DNA of 64,000 bases from Macrolepiota albuminosa. Taxonomy: Eukaryota; Basidiomycota; Agaricomycetes; Agaricales; Agaricaceae. Made by a program: the position numbers and the translations under genes. This document shows, one piece after another, positions 1 to 10,164 of the stretch (its first letter is position 1; the number at the start of each line of letters is the position of its first letter). The notes beneath the pieces were generated by a model that searched no databases, was not told where the DNA came from, and saw only the letters and a program-made list of their open reading frames with translations. The DNA lies in NCBI GenBank assembly GCA_027475525.1, contig JAMWFC010000088.1:1085534-1149533 (forward strand). The letters are read 5' to 3'.

Positions 1-165
1 GGCTAGTTGATTTCTTTTGTCATAGTTATATGAAATGCATCATTGTCTTCTCCCCCCCCCTCATGATTGTTTGCGCATGTAAGAGTTCCCAAGTATCCGC
101 GACCCTGCAATCAGCTGGAGGTATTTTATGGATTCTGGCGCAGTTAACCCGGTTAGTATCATATC

Positions 166-989
166 ATGCCAGAACCTTCCCTCCTTCTTGATGACCCCGT
201 ACTCATTCACCGGCCTCTCATCCTAGATCGCCTCGAGCGCTTCCTCTCGTTAATGCCTGACGGCGGCTTTCCGCAGGAAAATAGTAACATATTGACCCTT
301 GTGCGCCGATACCGGATCCTTCTAGCGGCCTCCGCCGAATGGGAGATAGACACAGACCCGGCCCTAGTCACCGTAAACCCTTTATTAGCGCATGTTTTAG
401 GTAATACTTATGCGCGCCGTAGGAGCAGACCATTGCTGGTACCGCGTTGAGCCTTCATAGTCTTCTCCGCGAGACCGGGGGTTTGGTTAGTACCTATACC
501 CCTTTTTCGCCTGGCTTTGGTTAGCTAACTCCCTGCCCTTTTCTAGAGCCTTTCCTGGCTCCCTCTTCCGGTTCTTGTCAACCCTACCGCTAGTAGAGCC
601 GTGCTCGACCACGTGATCGTTCCTTTCACAGCTTTAGAGCGTCGCTTGGACGAGGCCGGGTGGTACTTGTCCCCTACTTGTCCCGCCGCTCCCCCGGGTC
701 CTTCCCTTGCTCCACCTACAATCACCTTTCCCATGCCTCCTCCTTGCGCTCCCGTACCTCCTTCTCCAGTCGCTCCCGTACCTCCTCCTCCAGTCGCTCC
801 TCCCGTGCCGCCTAACGCTGCCATCCGTCCCCCTTCCGGTGCTCCTCCTGCCTATAGGCGACACAAGGAGCGAGTCAAGGGTCCTCGTCGGCGGTCGTCA
901 TCCGTCCCCCTTCCGGTGCTCCTCCTGCCTATAGGCGACACAAGGAGCGAGTCAAGGGTCCTCGTCGGCGGTCGTCATCGTTGTCTTAA
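166..989 (+). CDS. TE-A accessory ORF, antisense to gag-pol, probably two exons
   Basis: I do not recognise this protein. It lies between the end of pol and the expected 3' LTR on the opposite strand. Exon 1 runs 166-438 (about 91 aa, helical, with LERFLSLMPDGGF). A GT...AG intron at 439-546 ending ttttctag would join, in phase 0, to an open frame at 547. Exon 2 begins SLSWLPLPV and holds a proline-rich tract of about 50 residues, then a basic tail (RRHKERVKGPRRR). A 77-bp duplication at 822-979 disturbs the tail. Counting one copy only, the frame ends at TAA 987-989. TE-B has an antisense ORF in the same position, but I see no residue similarity between the two. The splice model is an inference from frame and splice sites. 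Confidence 0.5.
822..979. repeat. 77-bp period direct duplication 1 (likely assembly overlap)
   Basis: 822-902 matches 899-979 exactly at offset 77. It lies in the accessory ORF and shifts its frame, because 77 is not a multiple of three. Confidence 0.95.
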
Positions 990-3088
990 GCTTTTTTTTT
1001 AAGCTTTTTGTAGTCAAGTATAGTTTGGTAATGCCGCATGTATTAGTATCGCCAAGTTATGCACCCTTTTCATGATTACTAGCGCATGCTTTAAGTCCGT
1101 CGCAGGGGGCGCTAACCGCTGGCGCCTCGTTTTCCATGGTCTTTTATTGTTCCTCTTCGTCATCAGGAGTGATCTCGTCATCGTCCACCAACTCAGTCTC
1201 TTCAAGCTCTCACAGTTTGGCCGTGTCAATGTCTAGCGCCGGCAAAGGTAGTGGAATGTGTTCACGCGCTAAGTAGGGAATGAGTCGAAACGCCGCTACC
1301 GGTCGATGCAAAACCGAGCCGTCCAGCTCGCAGAGTACGTAGGCTCCTCCCCTATTGCGGGAAACGACTATGAGGGGCCCTAGGTATCGAGGTCGCATCT
1401 TTTTGTTATGGGTTACTTCGATTTTCGAGTTGCGCATTAGCACCAAGGCGCCAGCTGTAAAGTTGTAGTCTCGGATAGTAGCGCTATGCTCGCTTTCAAA
1501 TCGTAATGCGGCTTGTCGTCTAGCTTGAAATACCACCTCGTGTAGGCGCTCTAGATCCTCCATGCGTCGTTGTAAGTCAATGGCGCGCCTAGCGATAAGG
1601 TCGGTAGAGGACAGGATTGAGTTAGGTGGGGGTTGTAGGTATGTTGCCTCCACAACGTCTGCTGGAAGCAAGGGATGGGTGCCAGTCGCCGCGTAGTAGG
1701 GAGAGCAGCCCATCCTCTTCCGTACGGTAACTCGTTCAGACCAAAAGACCGAATAAGTCGCTTCGCTCCAGCGACTTTCGTCGCCGTCTACCGCCTTAAA
1801 TAGCGCCTGTCGTACGTCAAAATGTGGTCTCTCCACTATACCGTTAGCGCGTTTATTGTATCCTGAGACTCGGATATGCTGTATGTTGTATTTCTTAGCG
1901 AGGTAGGTAAGCGCCTTAACTATTGGCGCTCCGTTGTCTGTAACAATCTCGTGAAGGGCTCCCCATCTGCAAATAACATCTTCGAAGAGCCACTTAGCTA
2001 TAGCGTCGGTATTTTCCCGCTGGAGCATACGGAACTCCGGCCAATGTACCAAAGAACACCTTCCCTGGATAATGTACTTGTAGCGTCCCGACTTGGGCAT
2101 GTGCATAGTGTCGATATATATTTTTCCGAACAAGGGTGCTGGAGTCGCTACGGTTGGGGGTATAAGGACTTGGCGCGTCTGTTGGATTTGGCAGAGATGA
2201 CAAGTACGAATATACCATGCTATATCGGCGCTAACTTGAGGCCACCAGAAACGTTCCAATAAATTTGCCCGTGTCGCGTAGAGTCCCCGATGTCCCAAGT
2301 CATCATGCATAGCGCGCAAAATCCTAACGCGTCCCTCTGGCTTTACTACTAATTTGTGAGCGCCAGACCTATTTCGTCGCCAAAGCCGGTTTTCAACCAT
2401 AAAGAACGTTGTTGCATATCGAATGAAAGTGGCGTATTCCGTATCCGTAAGATCTGATGGTCGGCGCAAATCCTGTAACCATTGCCTAACCTGATCAACT
2501 CGTTGGTCTTCTGACTTAGCCTTGGCGCTACGAGGTACCGCCGAATATGGAAGGTTGCGACTATCTTCCCGCAAGGGTCTTGGTTCCTCGACTATCTTTA
2601 GGTCGTTATATGGCTTAGCGACGTTATAGATACTGGCCGTGTAAAAGGTCGATGGAGCTTGATACGGTTTAGGTTGATACGGGATGATAGGGTGTAGCCA
2701 AGTCGAGACAGGTTGGTCTTCGCAAAGGGCCGAAATAGGCAATTGAATAATATGTATGAAACCATGCAATCGGTCAATCCAGTCATCAAATACGTCCTTA
2801 TTGCTTTCGTCTAGCACTTCGTTCTCCGGCTGCCTAGGTCGCCTAGATAGTCCATCAGGTCCATGAAACGCACTCTTGACATGCACAAGCTCGAAGTGGA
2901 ACATTAATATCGCTACTACCCAGCGATTCATGCTAGCCAAAGGTTGAATGTCTGGGTTCTGAAGCATTCCTTTGATGTAGCGTGCGTCAACTTCGACGAT
3001 CAGGTTTCGAACCCCAATAAGATACATGCGTAGTGCCTGAAACGCTCAAAACAATCCGTATAATTCCAGTTTGGGCTGACTATAGCGC

Positions 3089-3242
3089 GACTCTCTGTCG
3101 TTAAGGGTAATTGATCCGAAGCGATTGTAGCGTCTGATTTTTTGATTCGCGCTATCACATTGACAGACTCTCTGTCGTTAAGGGTAATTGATCCGAAGCG
3201 ATTGTAGCGTCTGATTTTTTGATTCGCGCTATCACATTGACA
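3089..3242. repeat. 77-bp period direct duplication 2 (likely assembly overlap)
   Basis: 3089-3165 and 3166-3242 are identical and abut exactly. They lie in the RNase H part of TE-A pol and cause the only frame change there. Confidence 0.97.
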
Positions 3243-4897
3243 TAAAAAGAAGCCAACCGCGATGTAAGAGGTGTCGACTGCAAGTATAACTGGATCGGAT
3301 GTAGTATAATCGATGGGTACCAATGGCTTCGCTTCCTGCAGTGCCTTCACTAAGTCCTTTTGGGCGTTAATTTGGTCGGGTCCGAATTCGAAGGGGACCC
3401 CTGAACGAGTTAAGCGATTTAGCGCGTGCGCTCGATGTGAAAAATGGTGTATGAACATGCGCAGCACGCCTACCGTGCCTAGAAACACGCGAACTTCCGA
3501 GAGGTTATGGCAGATCCCCCACTTCTCCAGAAGCGCTAATCGGCTCTCCTCAGGGATCCTGCCTTCTGGCGTGCAAACGTGCCCCAAAATTTTAAATTGT
3601 GGTGCGCAAAGAACCAACTTGTGTCCTGAGAACGTTCCACCACAATATTTCATGCGCTGAAGCACCCGGTTGACCAATTGGAAGAAGTCCCATAGCGCCA
3701 TGCGGATATTAGGATTTTCCGGGTGCACTTCGGGCTTGCCATCTACAAGGCGCCAATCTTTTGGGCCCTTAACGCCAACATCGTCGATAAAACTAAGCAC
3801 ATGGTGGGGTATTTCGGGTTGTAGAATAAACGTAATGTCGTCGTGGAATATGGGTACCGAATTCGTCTACCCCATGGGAAGTGTAACCAGTCGTAGCGCT
3901 CTGAATGGCGTTTGAAATGTCGTTAAGTCGCGAGAGGAAGGGTGAATCAAGCGCTCGTCATAGCCAACGTACAGATCCAGGGTAGCGCCACATATTCTTC
4001 CCGCGAACGATTCAGCGACGTGATCGGGGAAGGGCGGTACCCCTGAATGACGAATCATGACTTTGTTCAGCGGCTCCAGACTGTGAACTATATGTAGCTT
4101 GCCATTTTTCTTCAGTACACAAAACCATCGCAACCGGTATGCCGAATTGGAAGGCTCGTAAACTCCCGCCGCTATTTTGGAACAAATAATTTGGCAAACC
4201 TCCGCTTCAATACCCGGCGGTATCGGTCGGTTATGCTCGGTCCAAGGTACATGAGGTATTGTTGGTATAACCACTGGTGGAAAGAAGTCAGTTCTCAGTT
4301 TACCGCGTTCAGAATCCTCCCAAGCAAATGCTTTGTTTTGTTTTCGCATAATGTCGGTCAATACATCTAGTTCTGCCGTCGATAGAAAGCCTGTATCGTG
4401 GGCGCTAAGGAATAGCGCCCGTCGTTCTTCCGTAAATCGTCCGGTAGGCTCGAAGGGTGGCGGGTTCGGATTAAGCTCGGGAAGGGTCGCTAACGGGTCT
4501 CCAATGATTTTTCTCTCGATGCGAAATTCTTCGGGTACGCCACTTGCTACCGGTTTCGTTTTAAGCGCTACTGGCTTGTATTTCTTTTTAACCTGAACCC
4601 CTTTGCGCTTAGGGGTACTGTTGTTAGCAAACGTATTATAAATGGAACTCTGGTTTCTAGCGAAACCGGATATCAAAGGTTCTTTAGAATCAGGGGAAGA
4701 AACGAAATAAGTGTCTGTCGAAAGATTTTCAGTAATATCGGATGCAGTGAGGTATAAGTAGGATAAAGCTTCGCTAGTAAGCGACGTAGAAGTGTTCAAG
4801 ATTTCAGGGGCTAAAGGGGTATATGATATAAAGGTTACTTGCCCAGTCCGATGATTATAGTCCAAAATAAGCGCTTCATCTCCATGATCCTCATCAC

Positions 4898-4931
4898 TCA
4901 TCTCCTCGATGGCGCCGGAAAACACTCGCAA
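4898..4931 (-). promoter_or_regulatory. Gag/pol overlap with probable -1 frameshift site
   Basis: The gag frame ends in this overlap while the pol frame is already open. The minus strand reads TGT TTT CCG in gag and GTG TTT TCC in pol. A one-base backward slip on the four-U run (UUUUCC) joins the two frames. It is not a canonical X XXY YYZ heptamer, so the exact mechanism is an inference. Confidence 0.45.
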
Positions 4932-7489
4932 GGGTCGTCGCTAACGTAAGGTCGCTTTCTTGGTCCAGGCTTCTGGAACCTCCCTCGGGGAAATGTCGGT
5001 ACCGTTCTCCTAACTCCAGAATTGGGGTCACTAATAGTTAGCGTCGTTTCCTCCTCGGACGTTGTTTTGACCACTGATCGTGCTAGCACATCGAAGGGCC
5101 TTCCTAATAATAAATCGTAGGCAGGCGATCTAAGTATGTGAATTTGTAGATAGAATGTAAGATCGCCTATAGCACATGGCACGTTCCGAGCCATCCCCAA
5201 GGATCGATCAATCGTGCCGTTAGCGCTCTGCATGTTAAGAATGATCGTTGGATCGTAAATGATACCCAGCTCATTAGCGACGTCGGCAGCCATTGAAATA
5301 ATTTGTGATCCGCTATCCACGATAGACTCTATTTTGCTTTTCCCATCAACTGTCAGCATAATTGAGCGAATCACGTGAGAGTCTTGGGCTACAGTCAAGA
5401 TGGCGGGATCGTCGCTAGATCTTAGCGATTTGAGGTAGGTTTTGACCGGGTCGATGGACGTGGCTTCTTTAGGTGGTGCGACCTCTTCCTTGGTTTCCGG
5501 AGCTACCGTCTCGGTTATATATGCAAAACCCGGCAGCACGTCGTCGCATTCGTCCACCGTTGCTACATTGTTAGCTATGTTTCGTCGAGGGGTAACCGCG
5601 GTACGCATCTGGTTCCTGATGTCTGGCGCCACGCTGCATAACTCTCCTACCGATAGCGTAACCTGACTTTGCATGATGCGATCAAAGACTAACTTCGACT
5701 TTTCCAGATCATATATAGGCGCTGTGGGTCGATATCCCCCCGTAGGTTTATCTGGCGCTCCGAAGTTACGATTTAGGGGCGGGGCGTAGTTGCCCCCTAG
5801 GCCAGCGTAAGGATGTAGCGGTGGTTCCGGAACGACCAGCGCCTTGGTGGCTTCTGGTACTTCGTCGTTAGTGCTAGAGGTTGAGGCTGGTGTTGGGGCG
5901 GGGCCTGTCGTCACGCCCGACGGCCTGTAATCCTTTAAAGGCTGCTTGCCCTTTTTGATCTCCACTCCATCGAAGACCTGATTCTTTAGCGACCTCAGTT
6001 CCTTTTCTAGCGTCTCAATCCTTTCCTCGCGGGACAGCGTGGGTCGGTCACTGATAGCGTTTAGCTGGAGTACCTCGTGAATTAGTGCTTGTTGAGGAGT
6101 CGCCTCCGCTTCTGTTGTCGTCGTGCTATTCAGGTTGCCTGTCGCTAAGTTCCCGGGGTTCCGACGGTGCCACTCGTCAATGCGTCCCTGGAACGTCTTA
6201 TGCTCGGGATATAGGGGAATGATAGCGCCCGAGGGTAAGACTAGTTTCCCGTCCATTCCCCGGCGCACCTTCCCTTGTCGCAGATATTGTTCAAGGATAG
6301 CGCACCTACCCCTGGTCATGGTATGTCCTGCCTCGCCGCAAAAATGGCAAAGTCCCGTTGGTACGTTGTTTCTAGGCGCCGAAAGACTAGTCGAGATCAA
6401 GGTTTCCAGTTTATTCATGACGTTAGCGACTGCATTGTTAACGGCATTCTCCAAATCCTCCTTCTTGACGTACCCATTACGGTCATTGGCGGCGCTAGGT
6501 GCTGGCGACTCTGTCTTGGGTGCCATTCCTCCATGGTCCGCCCCAGGTCGCTGTAATGGTATACCCGTATCCGTGCCCTTTAATACCCACTTTCCTGCCT
6601 CAAAGACCTTTTCTATGTCGTATGGTTCCTCGGGGTGATGGTCATGCATAATGATCTCCAAGCGTCGCGCAATCTTAGTCCATAACGAAGTCGGGAATCC
6701 TTGTTGAAACAAACGGCGCTCCTCGTTCCCATATAACTTCCCATTTTGGACCAGCCATCTCGCTATCCGCTGGAAATCACGATAATAAGTTGATAGCGCT
6801 CCTAAAGTATAGATACCAGCCGCGAAGGTGTCCTGTACTAGCTTCTGGATTTCCATTACTGTATAACGCGTAGCTTCTTCGGCGCCAGGATATAAATGAA
6901 TGATAGCCCTTTTCCATTCATCATAGGTAAAAGGCCTAGGTGGTGCGTCACTAGTAAGTCCTTGGAACTCCTTCAGCCCTGTCCATGATTTGGCTGTGTC
7001 GTATGAGACGTATCTGACGGCGTATTCTTTCATTTGTGTATCGTCGGTCACCCGGCAATCGCGTAGCAGATACTCCAACTCTTTGAAGTACTGCGTTAGT
7101 TCGCGAGGCTTCGTTTCGTCCCATTTTGGCGACGAGAAGTGGTTTCGGGGTGGCATGCGCTGATTGTTCGGCTGCTCCATACCAATAGGTGTGTTTGTCG
7201 AGGTAGGAAGAGTGGTGGTGCTCGTGTTACTTGGCGTCGATGTCGTAGGTACCGGCTCAGTTAGCTCCGAGTCGCTAGGTTCTGGCGATAATAACCTAGA
7301 TAACTCTTCTAGAGGAGTAAGCGGCGTATGGTTTTCGCCTGCTAAGTACTCAAATGGTCGGGAAAAAGGGAAAAAGCTTTTGGCTAAGCTGTCTGGGGCG
7401 GCCTCAAGCTCCTGATCCAAAGTCTGTCTCGGTAGCGCGCCTGGTAAGTGTGGTGAGTCGGTGGTACTTGGTTCAAATGCGCTCTCCAA
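4898..7489 (-). CDS. gag: TE-A Gag-protease polyprotein, 863 aa, intact
   Basis: Structural (capsid/nucleocapsid) protein fused to an aspartic protease. The frame is open for 863 residues from ATG 7489. The N-terminal ~120 residues are Pro/Thr/Ser rich. A helical capsid-like part follows (about residues 120-300, with KPRELTQYFKELEYLL and WKRAIIHLYPGAEE). A CCHC zinc knuckle, CHFCGEAGHTMTRGRC, lies near residue 385. A linker leads to a retropepsin with IVDSGSQIIS (the DSG catalytic motif) near residue 740 and YDLLLGRPFD as the hydrophobic-Gly motif. The end overlaps pol by 34 bp in another frame, which points to Gag-Pol made by -1 frameshifting. This is the best preserved transposon ORF in the window, so TE-A may be fairly young. 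Confidence 0.9.
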   Translation of the reverse strand: MESAFEPSTTDSPHLPGALPRQTLDQELEAAPDSLAKSFFPFSRPFEYLAGENHTPLTPLEELSRLLSPEPSDSELTEPVPTTSTPSNTSTTTLPTSTNTPIGMEQPNNQRMPPRNHFSSPKWDETKPRELTQYFKELEYLLRDCRVTDDTQMKEYAVRYVSYDTAKSWTGLKEFQGLTSDAPPRPFTYDEWKRAIIHLYPGAEEATRYTVMEIQKLVQDTFAAGIYTLGALSTYYRDFQRIARWLVQNGKLYGNEERRLFQQGFPTSLWTKIARRLEIIMHDHHPEEPYDIEKVFEAGKWVLKGTDTGIPLQRPGADHGGMAPKTESPAPSAANDRNGYVKKEDLENAVNNAVANVMNKLETLISTSLSAPRNNVPTGLCHFCGEAGHTMTRGRCAILEQYLRQGKVRRGMDGKLVLPSGAIIPLYPEHKTFQGRIDEWHRRNPGNLATGNLNSTTTTEAEATPQQALIHEVLQLNAISDRPTLSREERIETLEKELRSLKNQVFDGVEIKKGKQPLKDYRPSGVTTGPAPTPASTSSTNDEVPEATKALVVPEPPLHPYAGLGGNYAPPLNRNFGAPDKPTGGYRPTAPIYDLEKSKLVFDRIMQSQVTLSVGELCSVAPDIRNQMRTAVTPRRNIANNVATVDECDDVLPGFAYITETVAPETKEEVAPPKEATSIDPVKTYLKSLRSSDDPAILTVAQDSHVIRSIMLTVDGKSKIESIVDSGSQIISMAADVANELGIIYDPTIILNMQSANGTIDRSLGMARNVPCAIGDLTFYLQIHILRSPAYDLLLGRPFDVLARSVVKTTSEEETTLTISDPNSGVRRTVPTFPRGRFQKPGPRKRPYVSDDPCECFPAPSRR

Positions 7490-7548
7490 CAGGAGGCAGC
7501 GCTGTCGCTGGGCTCGAGTTTCCGGCGGAATTCTGTCTCAGAAGAACC

Positions 7549-7565
7549 CCTCGCAGTGGGCTCCA
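7549..7565 (-). promoter_or_regulatory. TE-A primer-binding site
   Basis: On the minus strand, TTT and then TGGAGCCCACTGCGAGG follow the LTR end (...GTCATCA). TGG plus about 14 bases is the expected complement of a tRNA 3' end finishing GTGGGCTCCA. I cannot name the tRNA with certainty; a lysine tRNA is possible. Confidence 0.55.
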
Positions 7566-7568
7566 AAA

Positions 7569-8637
7569 TGATGACGCCAACTGTGGTTGGATGCGCTGGA
7601 CGTATACGCAGTACAACGCCGTCTCCAGCGCTTGGCGTGCGTAGGTGTGAGGAGTCCTGACAGGGTCCCGGTGTGCTCGAGTGGAGGTAGTAAACGATGC
7701 GCTAGATTATAGCGCTTCGGGGGCTACCTGGCAGACGGTAAGCGTCGTAGTTTAGGCAAAGATATTGGAGAAAAGACAAATAGCGCCGTGTATTGTGCCC
7801 GTAGGTGGCACCGTAAACAATGAAGACGAGACAGACGAAGCTAGCGCCCGACTTAGTGACGAAGTCAAAGGAGGCTAGCGCGAGTTGAACGCTGAGTGTA
7901 ACTGTTTGCTTGAGGGGTTACGATTCGTTGTTATATACATGAAAAGTAGCTATTTTATATACAGTGCGCTACCGTGTTTGCCAAGATACAAGTCCATCTG
8001 CGGCGCTACCTCCTAGCACCTCTCCTCGTGGTTTACTCTAACGGCGACCTGTCAACGGCGACCTTGTGCACATGGCTGACGGCGACCAACGGCGTTATGA
8101 CCCACGGCGACCTGCAGTGACTCTATATTGACTTAGAGTTGTACGAGTCTGCTCACTTTTCTATAACTCCGATTGGCCAGGCTGTTCTGGGGTATGGTCG
8201 GAAAATCCTCGACAGACGCCGTGAGCGCTAATGTCAGCGCTACTCATTGTATTAGTTCCTGTCAGGTCCAGATGTCGGATTTAAGTATATCCGGTGCCGC
8301 CGTCATTGATCCCTTTAGACTTCTGATTGAAGTGCCTCGTCTAATGGCAGCGCCTGCTGCTGGCTCCTTCTGGAAGTGATCAGGGTTTAGTTATAGTCCT
8401 CTCCCGCCGTCGTGTTAGCGCTATACGTTATGAGCCTCCTTCGTCCTTGGGCTAGGTGAAAGGAGAGTGCTGAAGGCTTGGTAGCTAGGGGTTAGGATAA
8501 ATTTCTAAATCCTGTAGTAGTTTGCCAGAGCTAGAGCTGCTCTATACTCCCAACTGGTCGCCAGAGTCCTGCGTACGTCAAGTGTCGGTTGGCCTATAAT
8601 GTCCCTTGATGCGCTCAGTCCGAGTAGAAGCCTATCA
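7569..8637 (-). repeat. TE-A 5' LTR (1069 bp), family TGATAGG...GGCGTCATCA
   Basis: On the plus strand it starts TGATGACGCC beside the primer-binding site and ends GCCTATCA, just where TE-B gag sequence resumes. The same two termini bound the solo LTRs at 24881-25906 and 41795-42775. The copy at 41795 also aligns internally (GGATGC..., then gagagtcctggacaggtccc against gaggagtcctgacagggtccc here). TATA-like sequence (tatataca and tttatataca) lies at about 7930-7960. No coding region is credible inside it. Confidence 0.75.
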
Positions 8638-9626
8638 CCGCTCACGTTTCAGGTTGACAGCTTCCGGGTGGCCTTTGCCGCATCGTACCTCCAGGGGATC
8701 GCCTTCGATCACTACACGGCCCTCATCCAGTTCGACCCCAACAACCCGGCACTCGCTCGCTGGCAAGCCTTCGTTGACGAGTTCTCCGGGAAATTCGGGA
8801 TATACGACACCGTGGCCGAGGCCGAGGACAACCTCTTCAACCTCCGGATGCGCTCGGAAGAGCGTTTCACCACCTTTATCGTACGTTTTGAGAAGGAAGC
8901 TTACGAAACAGGTTGGAACTATAGCGCCCTCCGGTACGCCCTCCGCCGTGCCCTGCCACAACGCATCAAGGACGTCCTCCGACTCGCCCCGAAACAACCC
9001 TCCTACAACGGATACAAGGCCCTCGTCATGCAGATCGACCAACGCTACTGGGAAGACCACTCGCCCCGAAACAACCCTCCTACAACGGATACAAGGCCCT
9101 CGTCATGCAGATCGACCAACGCTACTGGGAAGACCGCAGTGAGTATTCGAATTCCCGACCCCCCTGGAACCCTAGAGGAGGACCCCCTTGGCCCTCCGGC
9201 AAAGCCCCCAACCCCCAAGATCAAAACCCCGGTCCCCCCACGTTCCCTGGCGGCCCGCCCAATGCTAACCCCGGCAGCGGCGCCCGCCTCCAGGCCCAAC
9301 TCAACGCCGCCGTGGCCACCCCCGACCCGGGCGACGCGCCAAGCCCCGAGGAACCCCCGGAAGACCCCAAAGACTTCGACCTCGACGACAAACGGGACAA
9401 GGAGGCCCTCCGGGCCAACCGGCTTCAAAGGAAGGGACGACCCTGGGTCGAAGTCCCGACGGAGGTGCAGGAACGACGGAGAAGGGAGGGTGTCTGCATA
9501 CTCTGTGGTGAGAAAGACCATTTCATCTCCGAGTGCCCCAAACGACAGGTCATGGGACGTGCCACCTGGACCTTCGAAGGGGAGGACGCCACCTACGAGT
9601 ATTCAGAAAACAACCTGGCGATTTAG
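8638..9626 (+). pseudogene. gag: TE-B gag, N-terminally cut by TE-A
   Basis: Capsid-type Gag. The frame is entered at FRVAFAASYLQG, continues through FDHYTALIQFDP and WQAFVDEFSGKFG to RSEERFTTFIVRFEKEAYE, all typical of fungal Ty3 capsid. It then passes a proline-rich linker and a CCHC knuckle (CILCGEKDHFISEC, about 9497-9538). The frame change near 9059 is caused by the 77-bp duplication; subtracting 77 puts the two halves (frames at 8599 and 9105) in register. The upstream ATG at 8599 lies in TE-A LTR sequence and is not the real start. The frame stops at 9626, where the protease frame is already open. Confidence 0.8.
8982..9135. repeat. 77-bp period direct duplication 3 (likely assembly overlap)
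   Basis: 8982-9058 and 9059-9135 are identical and adjacent. They lie in TE-B gag and split it into two frames. Confidence 0.97.
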
Positions 9627-10164
9627 ACCCGGAAGACACCCTAAATCGCGGAATCGACCCCGACGTCTTCTCCGCCCCGGTCTCACATCTTCGCTCTACG
9701 ACACTCATACAGGACACCCTCACGGCTTATCTACCCTCCCACTCTTCGCACTCCCTCCTCCTCAAAACCTGCCTCACCCCCTCCAGAACTCCCCTCAACA
9801 CCCTTGTCGACAGTGGCGCCACCGACAACTTCATCAATGAAGCATGGTCTACCCTCGCCCAGCAACTCCCGGTCCCGGTACGGCTCTGCCTCTTCGACGG
9901 AGACGCCTCTACGGCAGGGGACATCACTCACTTCGTGCATATGCCCGTCACTTTCGCCAACAGACAGACTCACACCCTCCGGATGTTGGTGACCAAACTT
10001 CACCCTTCCACACCCCTGGTCCTAGGGCTCCCATGGCTCCGAGACACTAACCCCCGCATCGATTGGCGACACCTCACCCTTCGCCTGCACCCCTGGTCCT
10101 AGGGCTCCCATGGCTCCGAGACACTAACCCCCGCATCGATTGGCGACACCTCACCCTTCGCCTG
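9533..10164 (+). pseudogene. TE-B first retropepsin-like domain
   Basis: An aspartic protease domain needed to process Gag-Pol. It carries TLVDSGATDNFI (catalytic DSG at about 9806-9820), a beta-rich middle, and LVLGLPWLRDTNPRIDW as the C-terminal hydrophobic-Gly motif. It sits in a frame different from gag (shift near 9540-9626). The 77-bp duplication at 10011-10164 repeats its last ~25 codons. It is followed at about 10320 by a second domain of the same type in yet another frame. The order is gag knuckle, this domain, second domain, RT. Confidence 0.7.
10011..10164. repeat. 77-bp period direct duplication 4 (likely assembly overlap)
   Basis: 10011-10087 and 10088-10164 are identical and adjacent. 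They cover the LPWLRDTNPRIDW motif of the first protease domain. Confidence 0.97.

Larger units (their letters stand above)
1210..4931 (-). pseudogene. pol: TE-A pol: reverse transcriptase, RNase H, integrase (interrupted)
   Basis: Polyprotein for reverse transcription and integration of TE-A. On the minus strand from 4931: a linker; RT with LDLYVGYDERL and LPMG before a stop; then FHDDITFIL and the catalytic FIDDVGVKGP (a YxDD variant) near 3800; RNase H pieces (VILAVDTSY, then LNDRES and KLELYG); and integrase with an HHCC zinc region (HDDLGHRG...CHLC) and DDE residues in KIYIDTMH, EIVTDNGAP and GIVERPHFD. Two true-looking nonsense codons are TAG at 3869-3867, where neighbouring residues suggest Trp, and TGA at 3048-3046 in RNase H, which looks like CGA to TGA. 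The third break, near 3089-3242, is the 77-bp duplication: removing one copy puts 3000-3800 and 1210-3027 in the same frame. The start overlaps gag in the -1 frame. Confidence 0.9.
1..8637 (-). mobile_element. TE-A: Ty3/Gypsy LTR retrotransposon (left LTR outside window)
   Basis: Reading leftwards on the minus strand the order is LTR (8637-7569), primer-binding site, gag-protease ORF, pol (RT, RNase H, integrase), then a plus-strand accessory ORF. The left (3') LTR is not seen, so the element continues past position 1. A C-run at 51-59 is the only polypurine-type sequence on the left, but no LTR start with the expected TGATAGG end lies beside it. The element interrupts TE-B: TE-B gag resumes at 8638 directly after the LTR end. 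Codon use is rich in GCG/CGC and differs from the AT-rich DNA further right. Confidence 0.85.

Noticed and set aside
51..62. Polypurine tract and 3' LTR start of TE-A at the left edge
   Set aside because: The G-run on the minus strand is suitable, but the bases next to it do not match the TGATAGG terminus of this LTR family.
543..864. Gly/Arg-rich minus-strand ORFs opposite the TE-A accessory ORF
   Set aside because: They are mirror frames of the proline-rich coding tract with no independent support.
8599..8637. ATG at 8599 as the start of TE-B Gag
   Set aside because: It is in the TE-A LTR; the Gag domain is entered in its middle at 8638.
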